A stretch of 64,000 nt of DNA from Hydrangea macrophylla (taxonomy: Eukaryota; Streptophyta; Magnoliopsida; Cornales; Hydrangeaceae): positions 60,197,010-60,261,009 of the forward strand of contig CM066983.1 of NCBI GenBank assembly GCA_033977485.1, in the 5' to 3' direction. The notes under the pieces are model-generated. The model saw nothing but the letters and a program-made list of their open reading frames with translations. It was not told the DNA's origin and ran no database searches. This document shows positions 9,826-21,229 of the stretch, piece by piece; the stretch's first letter is position 1; the number at the start of each line of letters is the position of its first letter. The position numbers and the translations under genes are program-made.

Positions 9826-12800
9826 TCATAACCATTCAGAACTACATCTAAGACCTAGACTATCTAGATGACGATCAAAGACCTTCTGTGGTAAGGCCTT
9901 TGTAAACGGATCAGCAAGATTGTCAGCGGTGGCAATCTTGGTGACAGTCACATCTCCACGTTGAACTATATCTCGGATTAGGTGATATTTCCGCTCTACG
10001 TGCTTTCCCTTTCCATGGTTCCTTGGCTCCTTGGACTGAGCCACTGCCCCACTATTATCACAATAAAGCGTAATAGGCGACAGCGACGCTGGTACCACCT
10101 CGAGTTCCATAAGGAACTTCTTGAGCCAAACAGCTTCCTTTGCGGCTTCACAAGCAGCCACATACTCAGCTTCTGTAGTTGAGTCTGCAATGCATTTCTG
10201 CTTAATGCTCCTCCAACTGACAGCACCACCTCCCAAGGTAAAGAGATGACCGGACGTCGACTTCCTCGAATCTTTATCTGACATAAAGTCCGAGTCAGTG
10301 TATCCCACTGGAATTAACTCACTACCACCGTACATAAGCATGTAATCTTTAGTTCTTCTCAAGTACTTAAGAATGTGCTTAACGGCTGTCCAGTGCTCTG
10401 GACCCGGATTCGACTGATATCTGCTAACCATGCCAACGACAAAGCAGATATCTGGTCTAGTGCATAACATCGCATACATGAGACTTCCCACTGCAGAAGC
10501 ATAGGGAACTCCTGTCATGCGATTCCTCTCCTCCTGTGTCTTTGGACACTGGTCCTTGGAGAACGCTAAACCATGCCTGAAAGGTAACAAACCTTTCTTC
10601 GAATTATCCATTGAAAACCTAGTTAGCACCTTATCGATATAACCAGCTTGAGATAATCCCATTATCTTTCGCTTGCGATCCCGAAAGAGCTTTATCCCAA
10701 GAATATAGCTCGCCTCTCCTAGATCCTTCATATCGAAAGTACTAGCTAGCCAAACCTTGACCGTTGACAATGCCGCTACATCATTTCCAATGAGTAGAAT
10801 GTCGTCAACGTAAAGCACAAGAAAAGCCACCACTTTTCCTTCACTCTTCTTGTATACACAAGGTTCATCCAGATTCTGTATGAAACCAAACGATTTGACC
10901 GCTTGGTCAAATCGTATGTTCCAACTTCTGGATGCCTGCTTAAGCCCATAAATGGACTTTTGCAACTTGTATACCAAGTTACCTTTCCGACCAGCTATGA
11001 ACCCTTCTGGTTGTTGCATATAGATGTCCTCCTCAAGATTGCCATTCAAGAATGCAGTCTTGACGTCCATCTGCCAGATCTCAAAATCTAGGCATGCAGC
11101 AACGGATAAGAGTATTCTGATGGACTTGAGCATGGCCACCGGCGAGAAGGTTTCCTCATAGTCAATGCCCTCCCTCTGAGTATAACCTTTCGCAACAAGC
11201 CTTGCCTTAAAGGTCTCAACCTTTCCATCAGATCCTCTTTTCCTCTTGTAGACCCATTTACAGCCAATGGGTTTAATATTGGCTGGAAGTTCTACAAGAT
11301 CCCAGATCTGATTAGAATCCATAGATTCCAATTCAGCCTTCATAGCTTTAACCCAATGAGCTGAATCAACATCAGCCATTGCCTCTTCGTATGTGGTAGG
11401 ATCAGATTCAGATTCTATGGAGACAGCTTCAAAAACTTCTCCTAAGAACATGTATCTATCAGGCTGGCTGATAATCCTTCCACTACGACGAGGTACTGGT
11501 GCGGAAATAGGTGAAGAAGTGGTGTTTTCCTGATTTACATCGTTATTAACTACGGGTTGGACTAAGGGCTCTCCTTCTATCTCTCTAAGATCTATCCTTC
11601 CCTTAGGTTTATGGTTCATGATATAATCATCCTCCAAGAAAATAGCATTCATACTGACGAAAACCTTCTGTTCTCTTGGATCATAAAAATACCATCCATA
11701 AGTACCCTTTGGATACCCCACGAAGTAACATACTTCCGATCTAGAATCCAACTTGCTCATCTTTCCTTTTAGCACATGTGCCGGACATCCCCATATCCGG
11801 AGATGTTGCAAAGAAGGCTTGCGCCCAATCCACATCTCTCGTGGTGTCCTGGGAACAGATTTGCTTGGTACTAGATTTAGTATGTAAGCAGCGGTTTCCA
11901 AAGCATAACCCCAAAGAAATAAAGGTAACTCAGAATAACTCATCATTGACCTAGTCATGTCTAAAAGAGTCCGATTCCTTCTCTCCGCTACACCGTTTTG
12001 CTGAGGCGTACCAGGTGCAGTCAACTGTGACAGAATCCCATTCTGTACGAGGTGATCAATAAATTCATTAGAGAGATACTCGCCACCTCGATCAGATCGA
12101 ATGGCCTTGATATGTGTGCCCAATTGCTTCTCCACTTCAGCCCTAAACTCTTTGAACTTTTCAAAGGCTTCAGACTTGTGCTGCATTAGGTACACATATC
12201 CATACCTAGAGTGGTCATCAGTAAATGCTATGAAATACTCATAACCACCCCTTGCTCTAATATTTATTGGTCCACACACATCAGTATGAACTAATTCCAA
12301 CAATGCATTGGTTCTATTGCCCTTTGCAGGAAAGGGCCTTTTGGTCATCTTACCCTCTAAACAAGACTCGCAGACTTCTATTGGTTCGAGAACCAAAACG
12401 CCTAAGACCCCTTCTTTGACTAGTCTGCCAATCCTATTTAGATTGATATGACCAAGCCTCATATGCCAAAGCCTTGTTGGATTAGTGGAAGATCTCTTTC
12501 TTTTAGATGGTACAGTTACCACTGAGTTATTAAGTTCCATACAAGAATCTTTAGAAATATTGGGAGTAATCACATACAAACCATTTGATTTAACACCAGA
12601 ACATATAAAAGAACTATTTCTTTTAATCACAACTTCAGTTCCAAAATTAAAAGAATAACCATTATTCGATAAATTAGAAACTGAAATTAAATTACGTCTC
12701 ATTGAAGGGACGTAAAGTACATCTGATAAAATCAAAACTTTATTGTCTAGAAATTCTAAAACTACGACTCCTATAGCAACCGCAGAAACGGTTGCGCTAG

Positions 12801-13815
12801 AACCTAGAGTAAGTACGATTTCCCCATCACTGCACTTCCTGGTTGATCTGAACCCCTGCAATGAATTACAGATATGGTTAGTCGCACCAGAATCAATGCA
12901 CCAAGTGTTTGAAGTATCCGTTATAAAACTTACTTCAATCACATGTGATTCAATCATACCTTGAACTCTTGTAGCTAAGAATTCTGGACAGTTCCTCTTC
13001 CAGTGGCCCTTCTCACCGCATTGGAAACACTTTCCTTTGCTTTGGCCACCCACCTTCCCTTTGCCCTTACCTTTTCCCTTAGATTTTGCAATCTTAGGGA
13101 CCGGTCCAACACTTGAACCTCCAGTGCAAGCCTTCTTCTTCCCTTTCTTTCCTTTCGGCACAGATCGGGAAGAGGAAGCGCTTTTCTCAACGTTTAAAAC
13201 GCTGCCCCCAGGTTTGATCACCCCTTCCGCTGCCAATAAAGAGCTCATCAATTCGCTCATTGAAAAATCCATTTTATTCATATTATAATTCAGTTTAAAT
13301 TGAGCGAATGATGGCGACAGCGTATTGAGAATCATATCAACTTGGGTCTGTGCATCGATGTTGGCACCTAGGGTCTCCAGCTCGTTTAAATAACCAATCA
13401 TTTTCAAAACATGTTCTTTGACTGGAGTCCCTTCCGACATCTTAGCACTCATTATCTTCTGCATAGCTACCTGTCTGGCAGGCCTGCCATGCTCCCCAAA
13501 CATCTTTTTCAGGGATTCGATAATGTCACTGGCGGAATTGTTCGACTGGTATTGGTGTTGTAACACATTAGCCATAGAAGCCAATATGTAACAACGAGCC
13601 ATCCCATTCAACTTTTTCCATTTATCGAACTCGCGTCTAGCAGCAGCCGAAGCATTTGCAGCGGGTTCTTCGGGGCATGGGGTGGTGAGGACATATATGT
13701 GATCCTCCGCAGTTAACACGATGTCAAGGTTACGTTTCCATTCAGTGTAGTTGTTTCCAGTTAACTTGTTTTGAGTGAGTATGGTGGCAAGTGGACTAAA
13801 TGCAAATCCAGACAT
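9826..13815 (-). CDS. Copia Gag-Pol polyprotein, intact
   Basis: This 1329-codon frame is uninterrupted. Order by residue: Gag about 1-255; basic linker; zinc knuckle [14 protein letters not shown] near 262; protease with [10 protein letters not shown] near 307; GAG-preintegrase LWHMRLGH near 448; integrase with VHTDVCGP near 510, RSDRGGEY and [14 protein letters not shown] with [18 protein letters not shown] and [12 protein letters not shown] near 1000; RNase H with GYTDSD and the STTEAEY block near 1215. Integrase before RT defines Ty1/copia. The start was chosen because ATG follows a strong 3' splice-site-like sequence and opens the Gag core. All catalytic motifs I can check are present, so it could still be autonomous. 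I do not assign the copia lineage. Confidence 0.95.
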   Translation of the reverse strand: MSGFAFSPLATILTQNKLTGNNYTEWKRNLDIVLTAEDHIYVLTTPCPEEPAANASAAARREFDKWKKLNGMARCYILASMANVLQHQYQSNNSASDIIESLKKMFGEHGRPARQVAMQKIMSAKMSEGTPVKEHVLKMIGYLNELETLGANIDAQTQVDMILNTLSPSFAQFKLNYNMNKMDFSMSELMSSLLAAEGVIKPGGSVLNVEKSASSSRSVPKGKKGKKKACTGGSSVGPVPKIAKSKGKGKGKGKVGGQSKGKCFQCGEKGHWKRNCPEFLATRVQGMIESHVIEVSFITDTSNTWCIDSGATNHICNSLQGFRSTRKCSDGEIVLTLGSSATVSAVAIGVVVLEFLDNKVLILSDVLYVPSMRRNLISVSNLSNNGYSFNFGTEVVIKRNSSFICSGVKSNGLYVITPNISKDSCMELNNSVVTVPSKRKRSSTNPTRLWHMRLGHINLNRIGRLVKEGVLGVLVLEPIEVCESCLEGKMTKRPFPAKGNRTNALLELVHTDVCGPINIRARGGYEYFIAFTDDHSRYGYVYLMQHKSEAFEKFKEFRAEVEKQLGTHIKAIRSDRGGEYLSNEFIDHLVQNGILSQLTAPGTPQQNGVAERRNRTLLDMTRSMMSYSELPLFLWGYALETAAYILNLVPSKSVPRTPREMWIGRKPSLQHLRIWGCPAHVLKGKMSKLDSRSEVCYFVGYPKGTYGWYFYDPREQKVFVSMNAIFLEDDYIMNHKPKGRIDLREIEGEPLVQPVVNNDVNQENTTSSPISAPVPRRSGRIISQPDRYMFLGEVFEAVSIESESDPTTYEEAMADVDSAHWVKAMKAELESMDSNQIWDLVELPANIKPIGCKWVYKRKRGSDGKVETFKARLVAKGYTQREGIDYEETFSPVAMLKSIRILLSVAACLDFEIWQMDVKTAFLNGNLEEDIYMQQPEGFIAGRKGNLVYKLQKSIYGLKQASRSWNIRFDQAVKSFGFIQNLDEPCVYKKSEGKVVAFLVLYVDDILLIGNDVAALSTVKVWLASTFDMKDLGEASYILGIKLFRDRKRKIMGLSQAGYIDKVLTRFSMDNSKKGLLPFRHGLAFSKDQCPKTQEERNRMTGVPYASAVGSLMYAMLCTRPDICFVVGMVSRYQSNPGPEHWTAVKHILKYLRRTKDYMLMYGGSELIPVGYTDSDFMSDKDSRKSTSGHLFTLGGGAVSWRSIKQKCIADSTTEAEYVAACEAAKEAVWLKKFLMELEVVPASLSPITLYCDNSGAVAQSKEPRNHGKGKHVERKYHLIRDIVQRGDVTVTKIATADNLADPFTKALPQKVFDRHLDSLGLRCSSEWL

Positions 13816-15471
13816 TATGATTTACTGAAAAATCAAAAAACAAAATAAATATGGATATCAGAATTTGACAGTTTGAAATAAAAGAATCCTTTTAAAACTC
13901 TTATTTTAAAACAAAGTCGCCGGAATATCGAAACGAAAGAATAAAGCCTCCGTGTGGTGGTCAATGTTCGATCTTTCGATTTATCATAACTTATCCGCTA
14001 TGCAACTCTTGCAAAACAAGTTATGACTTCCGAACCTATTTGATCTCTAAGTTTCTGAATAATGCCCCGTGTGGGATCCCTTATCCATAGCTTAGCTAGT
14101 GTGTACCATTAACTAGGATCCAATCACAACCGTCTCAAGTAGCGCCTCCGTATGGTGGTCACCCTCTAACACGTCTGATTGATCCTTATCAAAAAGAAGT
14201 TCACATCTAGTAACCAATGAGTAATGCATCCTCCGTATGGAATGATCACCCCTGGCGAGGTGACACAGAATGCATCACTCATCTTATAGTGAACCGTTAA
14301 TGGAAGATCGTGGGTGTAATTAATAAGACCCTCTCCCACTAGATTTAGTAAAAAAGGATTTTGCTTTTTGAGAAAATCTGTTTCTACACACTTCCCATAA
14401 ACATCTAATGTTTACTAATGTGTTGAAAACGGTTTTTGAATTTTATTTTAGAAAACTTGTTTTGCGTGCATGCAACAATGTATTATACGCCAATCACAAA
14501 CAAAGCACATAAAACAAAAAACTAAAATGAAATAAAAGACATCCAAACGATGCCTCTATCTCCCATGGCTCTATCTCCATAGAACCTGCTTTTGGTTTGA
14601 TCACCTCCAGCTCCATCTTCATGGACAATTCTAATTCTATTACATTGAACCTATGCCTCTTTTGAAGCTTACAATTTATCTAGAAATAGAAATGGCAACA
14701 ACAAAATAAAAGGCTAGGGAAACCGGTGCGACTTTCCTTTTCGTAGGATTGAAGTCGCAGCGCCCTTTACATATGCCTTAAAACCAAACCAAACTTAAAA
14801 CAACACACCAATCTAAAACATTCAAACACAAAATTAAATGCTCTTGGCGCCATGGGAGATAGCGACTAACTTTTGCTGCAAAAGGTTAGTTGAACACACA
14901 TCCACGCATATATATAACAAAATATAACTATTGGAACCCTTAATTGATTCACACAGTATATAAACTCTTTACATACTGAATTAGAACTCAAAACAGCATC
15001 TAACTTCTCTGTCATAGTTCGATCGATCGAAGACCGTTCGATCGCTCGAACCTTCGATCGATTGAACACTGTTCAATCGCTTGAACATTCTATTTCACAG
15101 AATGATTAAAAATTTTGCAGAATACGTTAAAATTAATCTTTTAATTTCAAAATACTTTTAAAACTGTGAAACAAAGATCCTGACAAAGAGTCTGTCTCGA
15201 TCGATCGAACTCTGTTCGATCGCTCGAACAACAGAAGGTTTCGATCGATCGAAACCTGTTCGATCGCTCGAGTACAGAGCGTTCGATCGATCGAGACTAC
15301 TTCGATCGATCGAACCCATCTTGCATCCAATGCAATCACAGATTTGTATACTGCTGCGATAACACTGCAGAAACAGATCTGTGACGATGCAGTTTCGAAA
15401 GCAGTTCTAAAATCAACATGCAAATCAAAATAGTGTTCCAAAAAACGCATCTATGGATCCAAACGAGCGTG
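13816..15471 (-). other. Long 5' leader of copia element D
   Basis: About 1.65 kb between PBS and gag with no long frame. Immediately before the gag ATG, on the element strand, is a pyrimidine run ending TTTTTCAG (AG at 13825-13826), a good 3' splice site. A short box centred on CCTCCGTRTGG recurs near 13947, 14064 (shortened), 14144 and 14230. A palindrome array fills the far end (15015-15312). Confidence 0.6.
15015..15312. repeat. Second palindrome array, in the copia leader
   Basis: Ten or so sites of TTCGATCGATCGAA and the variant TTCGATCGCTCGAA, often alternating, in two blocks (15018-15090 and 15196-15315). It lies outside the LTR, between PBS and gag, so it would be in the genomic RNA. 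Confidence 0.85.
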
Positions 15472-15483
15472 GCTCTGATACCA
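15472..15483 (-). promoter_or_regulatory. Primer binding site (initiator tRNA-Met), copia D
   Basis: TGGTATCAGAGC on the element strand, two bases (AT) after the 5' LTR end. This is the standard plant initiator tRNA-Met complement. Confidence 0.92.
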
Positions 15484-15485
15484 AT

Positions 15486-16978
15486 TGTTGGAAAAACAGG
15501 TTTAAATGGAAAGTTTAAACGCGCAGCGGAAAAATCAAGTTATGAAACTTTATTGGCATGCCCAGATCTACTACTCGTCAATTCTACAGATGCGCACAAG
15601 AGGGGACACGAGTTATACCTTAATGTCTTGAACCCAATTCTGATCTTCAACTTCCAGCAGCCTCCACTAGATGATCTTCACCCTTATGACTCCTGCGGAT
15701 GCCTTCCAGAAAGACTAGGGTTGGTGGGAACCCTAATGGAGAGGATAGAGAAGGTTTTGGGACTCCAAAACAGTTTCTGCAGCTTCTGACGTTTAAAACG
15801 ACGAACAACTTTTTCCAGAACGCAGCTGCCCTATTTATAGATTCCCAGAACCGACCTAGACTTCGAGCGATCGAAGTGCATTCGATCGATCGAACATTCG
15901 ATCGATCGAACCAGCTTCGATCGATCGAACCTGCAGACTTCAATCGATCGAGATATCTTCGATCGATCGAACCTGTCTGGACATCATCCTCAAGCATCTT
16001 TCCAAGCATCCTGGCGGAGCTAAGAGTGGGACCTCCTAGGCTCTTTATTGTTGGCTCAGACCAGTTTATTAATTACCATGACCAAACTCTTTGATCAGCA
16101 AACTAACCAACTGGTCAGTTAACGTTTACTCCACTATAAAGCGATAACTGAACTCCAACGCAAAAGAACATATCCGAAGCGATAACTAGACTTGTATGTT
16201 GTACTAATGTCCTTCTACCGTCAGCATTCGTAATCATATTCAGGTAGTCGGATAACTGTTACTGTCAACCTGAATCATGATCACTTCTTGTATTCCTTGA
16301 GTCCCATTCACTACTCATGATTACCAAACATGTTGATAACTCTTATCAACAAGACTGCAGTACTCAGTAATCGACATGGTGACATTCTCAAGGGAATGCT
16401 TACTCTGAAACAGAGGGTAGATTCTATCTTGACAATATATGTTCACAACCCTATGAATATGACATACCCAAGATACCCAGGTGTTGATCTTTTATAGACC
16501 TCACTGATTGGTAAGTCAAAGCAGCCATATCCACAGTCTGTGTTCATAATCGTCTCAAGATTGAGAACACATACCTTATACAAGTTATGAGTTCCTATTG
16601 ACTGTTGACAGCATTGAGCGTCAATAGGAAACTCAGGTCCGTCAATGCACTATAAGCACTAGCATATTAACCAAGAGTCACACTCTAGTGATTGAGATTT
16701 ATCACTCCATCCAATGGTAGTTAATGATGCTACAGTGTATACCTGATGAGATATCCAGTCTCATCATCCACTGTGACAAGCTTTAAGTATCAAAGAATAG
16801 TAATTCGTATCTCATTGTATGTATCTCATATACACACGAAATACTTACTATGATACTTATGGATTAAACAATCATCTCATGAAAGAAACATACATAATGA
16901 AATGTAAAGCTGATATCCATATATTAAAAAGTCAATGTCTAATACATAAAGTAATGGTTTGAGGGCACAAACCCAACA
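15486..16978 (-). repeat. 5' LTR of copia element D
   Basis: 1493 bp with ends TGTTGG and CCAACA in an inverted-repeat relation. It is nearly identical to the truncated left LTR. It is also alignable at lower identity to the family C solo LTRs, so C and D are sister families. Confidence 0.93.
15831..15973 (-). promoter_or_regulatory. Copia D promoter: TATA box plus palindrome array
   Basis: CTATAAATAG on the minus strand (15831-15840). Upstream on that strand, 15866-15973, are six ATCGAT-core sites, four of them the 14-bp palindrome TTCGATCGATCGAA or close to it. Gaps between sites are about 5-12 bp. The 3' LTR repeats the arrangement. Confidence 0.75.
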
Positions 16979-17700
16979 GTAAGCTGTATGCAAAGTTCAG
17001 TAAGTGCGAGTTTTGGCTATAGGAAATTAAATTTCTTGGACATGTTATCTCGTAGAATGGTTTTTCTATAGATGCATCTAAGATAGATGCATATTTGAGA
17101 TAGAATAGACTGACCAATGCGACAGAAGTTTAAAGTTTTCTTAGTCTAGTCGGATATTACAGAAGATTCGTAGATAAATTCTCCAAGATTGCAGGACTGT
17201 GGACAAATTTGACAAGAAAAGAGACAAAGTATGAATGGACAAATAAGCATGAGGGTGCATTTTAGGAACTAAAGAAAAGATTAACCTCAGCCCCTGTACT
17301 TACAATACCAAAGAGTGGGGAAAGGTATATAATCTACAGTGATGCATTACACCAAGGACTTGGGTGTGTGCTTATGTAAGACGGGAATGTGATTGTGTAT
17401 GGATCCAGACAACTGAAGCCACATGAGAAGAACTATCCCATGCACGATTTGGAATTAGCTGTGATAGTGTTTGTGTTGAAGATATGGAGACACTATCTGT
17501 ATAGAGAGAAGTTTGATCTTTTCTCAGATCACAAGGGCTTAAGATATCTATTCTCTCAGAGGGTGTTGAATATACAACACTGAAGGTGGATGGAGTTGCT
17601 CAAGGATTATGACTTTTCATTACAATACCATTCGGGTAAGGCAAATGTCATAGCTGATGCTTTAAGTCATCAACCTCGACTAGTGATTGCTGCCCTATTG
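16979..17700 (+). pseudogene. RT end and RNase H, copy 1
   Basis: It resumes with KLYAKFSKCEFWL, then the FLGHVIS stretch, the VGYYRRF connection block and RNase [15 protein letters not shown], the [14 protein letters not shown] block, [10 protein letters not shown] and the ALSHQP end. Several stops interrupt it, including one in VLM-stop-DG near 17378. The function would be degradation of the RNA in RNA-DNA hybrids; it is dead here. Confidence 0.85.
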
Positions 17701-19155
17701 ATATAAGAATGGCGAGCATTGGAGGTTTTAGCTAAATTCGATCTTTATCTAATGGAAACAATTAAAGGAAAACATCTTGGATGTCTTGTTGTACAGCTGA
17801 CTCTAGTTAGCCAAATTATAGAGGCTCAACAAATAATGAAATATTTGAAGCTGTGGTTCGCAAAAATGTTAGCAAAGGAACTAGAGGTTTGGAGATGGAG
17901 CTCTAATATGAAAGGGTAGACTCTGTGTGCCTGATGCAGATAACCTTAGAAAGGATGTTCTGGACAATGCGCATAAGTCATGGATGACTATTCATCCTAA
18001 AGTTCAAAGATGTACAAGGATTTGAAGAGAGAACTAGTAGTGTTCGTATCCCAGTGTCTTACTTGTAAGCAAGTAAAGGCAGAACACTAGAAACCACCCA
18101 AACTTTGATAGCCACTATCGAGTCCCCAATAGAAGTTGGAATACATAACTATGGATTTTATGGTAGGTTTGCCGAGGTCTCAGCAAAACCACAATGCTAT
18201 TTGGGTGATTATGGAACGACTTACAAAGATGACACATTTCATCACCTACAATATGACGTATCCAATGTAGTGGTTGAGCCGGATGTACCTACAACACGTT
18301 ATATGACTACATGACATACCTGTTTCGATCATGTTAGATTGTGAATCGCGATTCACTGTAGAATTTTGGAAGAGTCTCCAAATAGCTATGGAAACTACAC
18401 TGAACTTGAGTTCAGCCTTTCATCCACAAACAGACGGACAGACTGAATGAGTCAATCAAGTGATGGAAGACATTCCACGAGCTTGCATCATTGATTTCAA
18501 GAATTCTTAGGAGACACACCTTTCATTGATCAAGTTCACTTACAACAATAGTTACCATACAAGCATAAGGATGGTACCATTTGAAGCTTTGTACATAAGA
18601 CCTCGCCGATCACCACTATGTTTGGCCGAAGTTGGAGATACGCAATTTCTACGAGAAACCAGTGAGAAGATGAAGACAGCTCAGACCCAGCATAAGAGTT
18701 ATGCTGACAAGCGATGTAAAGACTTCGAATTCATCGTTGGAGATCATGTACTGCTCAAGGTCTCACCTGCTCGAGGCATCATCAGATTTGGTCAAAAAAG
18801 AGACACAAGCTATTGCCGCAATTCATCGGACTGTTCGAGATCCTGGAACGTGTTGGGAAGGTTGCATGTCTACTCGCGTTGCCACTGAAGATGTCAGGAA
18901 TGCACAACGTTTTCCATATCAATATGTGAGAAAGTGTGCCCATAATCCAGCACACGAGATCAACTTTGAAGACATTGACGTTAATGACAACGTCACTTTC
19001 AACAAAAGACCATTATTGATCCTAGACCATAGGATCAAAAAGCTCAACAACAAGGAGATTCCACTAGTAAAGATCCAGTAGAAGCATCATGACAAAGGCG
19101 AAGCTTTGTGGGAACTAGAGTCAGAGATGCGGGAGAAGTTTCCATTTTTGTTTTA
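17701..19155 (+). pseudogene. Integrase with chromodomain-like tail, copy 1
   Basis: Recognisable parts: the zinc-binding region near 17930-18090 (LTCKQVKAEH), the D block at 18330 (IMLDCESRF), HPQTDGQTE near 18420, and SYADKRCKDFEF near 18700. The C-terminus has HVLLKVSPARG, and the tail ends with the EIPLVKI and WELESEMREKFPFLF blocks, like the chromodomain tail of Tekay elements. There are stops throughout and at least one frameshift near 18800. It ends about 50 bp before the middle LTR. Confidence 0.8.
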
Positions 19156-21229
19156 GCTCTACTACATCAGATTTCGAAGATGAAATCTTTTAATTAGTGG
19201 TGGATGTTGTAATACCCTGTATTTTTAGTATATATTAATTAGATAAGATTTTGTATGAATACCGTTACCATACTTATAATTTAGTGTTCAATCGATTGAA
19301 CCTATTTCAAATGATTGAAGTGATGGCCTTTTTAATCGATCAAACCCATTTTAGGAGATCGAAACCCTAATGACATAAATGCTATGATTGCGATCATGTT
19401 CAATTGATCGAAGCCTTGTCAATCGATTGAAGGTGTGCCACATGTCCTCAATTGATCAAAGTCGTTTTGATCGATCGAACTTGTCTGGATATTTATCCCA
19501 GTTTCTACGTAAACACTACCACCTTGTACCCTTAATTTCTATATATATTTAACCATTTCGTGTGTGTGAGTGGTTGCTAAAAACCAGAGAGTTAGATAAA
19601 GATTGTGTTTATATATACACACACACATACACACACTCTCTCTCTATATATATACTTTCATGCAGAGAGAAAGAAAGGAAGACAGAACCAGAAAAAGAAG
19701 AAGAAAAAAAAGAAGACAGACCGAGAGTGGAAACAGAGACAGAGAGAAGTAAGGAGGAGAGAGAGGAGAAGCCATTGGAGGAAGCTTGTGAAGTAAAAAT
19801 TAGGTTTTGAAAACTTAATTTAAGTAATATGCACAATGGAAAAACAAGTTTGTAAAACTTTATTGGTAGCCCAGATCTACTACTCATCAACTCTATGGAT
19901 GCGTACAAGAGAGGGGACAAGTGTATTACCTTACAGTGTTGAACCCAATTCTGAATCTTCAAACTTTTGGATGGTGCAACAACTTCGATTAGGTAAACTT
20001 CACTCCTATGTCTCCTGCGAATACTCGAGAGAGGCTAGAGAGGTGGGATCTTTAATAGGGAGGATAGAGAAGGTTTGGGAAACCCAAAACAGTTTCTACA
20101 GCTCTAGAATATGAAAAACGACGATTAAAATATTTTATATGCAACTGCCCTATTTATAGATTTCCAAACCAACTTTAACCTTCGATCGATTGAGGCACTT
20201 TCGATCGATTCGAACTTGTCTTAACTTCAATTGATCAAAACTCTTTCAATCGATCAAACCTGTCTTGACAAGATCCTTATATACCTTGCCAAGCATCCTG
20301 GTGGAGCAAAGAGTGGGACCTCCTAGGTCCTTTATTGTTAGCTCAGACCAGTTGTTAATTCCCACGAACAAACTCTTTGATCAGCAAATTAACCAACTAA
20401 TCAGTTAACATTTACTCCACTATAAAACAATAACTGAACTCCAATGCAAAAGAACAAATCTGAAGCGATGTTTAGACTTGTATGGTGTACTAATGTCCCT
20501 ATACCGTCAGCATCCATAATCATATTCAGGTCGTCGGATAAACTTTTACTGTCAACCAGAATAATGATTACATCTTTCATTCCTTGAGTCCTATTCCCCC
20601 CTCATGATTATCAAATATATTGATAACTCTTATCATCAAGACTGCAGTTCTCAGTAATCAACTTGGTGACATTCTCAAAGGAATGCTTACTCTTTATCAG
20701 AGGGTAGATTCTATCTTGACAATATATGTTCACAACCCTATGAACATGACATACCCAAGATACCCAGGTGTTGATCTTTTATAGACCTCACTGATTGGTA
20801 AGTCAAAGCAGTCATATCCATAGTCTGTGTCCATAATTGTTTAAAGATTAAGAACACGTACCTTCTACAAGTTATGAGTTCCTATCGACTGTTGACATTA
20901 TTAAGTGTCAATAGGAAAGCTCATGGTCTGTCAATGCACTATAAGCACTAGCATATTAACTAAGAGTCATACTCTAGTGATTGAGATTCATCACTCCATC
21001 CAATGGTAGTTAAATATGCTACAGTGTAAACCTGATGAGATACCCAGTCTTATCATCCACTGTGATAAATTACATGTATCAAAGAACAATAATTTGTATC
21101 TCACTTCTATGTATCTCAAACACACACGAATTACTTACTATGATACATAAGGATTAACAGTTATCTCATGAAAAAAAACACACATAATGAAGTGTAAAGC
21201 TGCTATCCATATATTAAAATGCCAATGTC

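Larger units (their letters stand above)
8472..16978 (-). mobile_element. Ty1/copia retrotransposon (family D), nearly complete
   Basis: It reads on the minus strand: 5' LTR 15486-16978, PBS 15472-15483, long leader, one gag-pol frame 13815-9826, PPT, 3' LTR 8472-9810. The 3' LTR has lost its last 154 bp together with the adjoining host RT segment, so only the right flank (GTAAG at 16979) of the target duplication remains. By eye about nine differences separate the LTRs over 1339 bp, indicating a young insertion. Deletion of the 3' LTR end probably followed integration. Confidence 0.92.
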
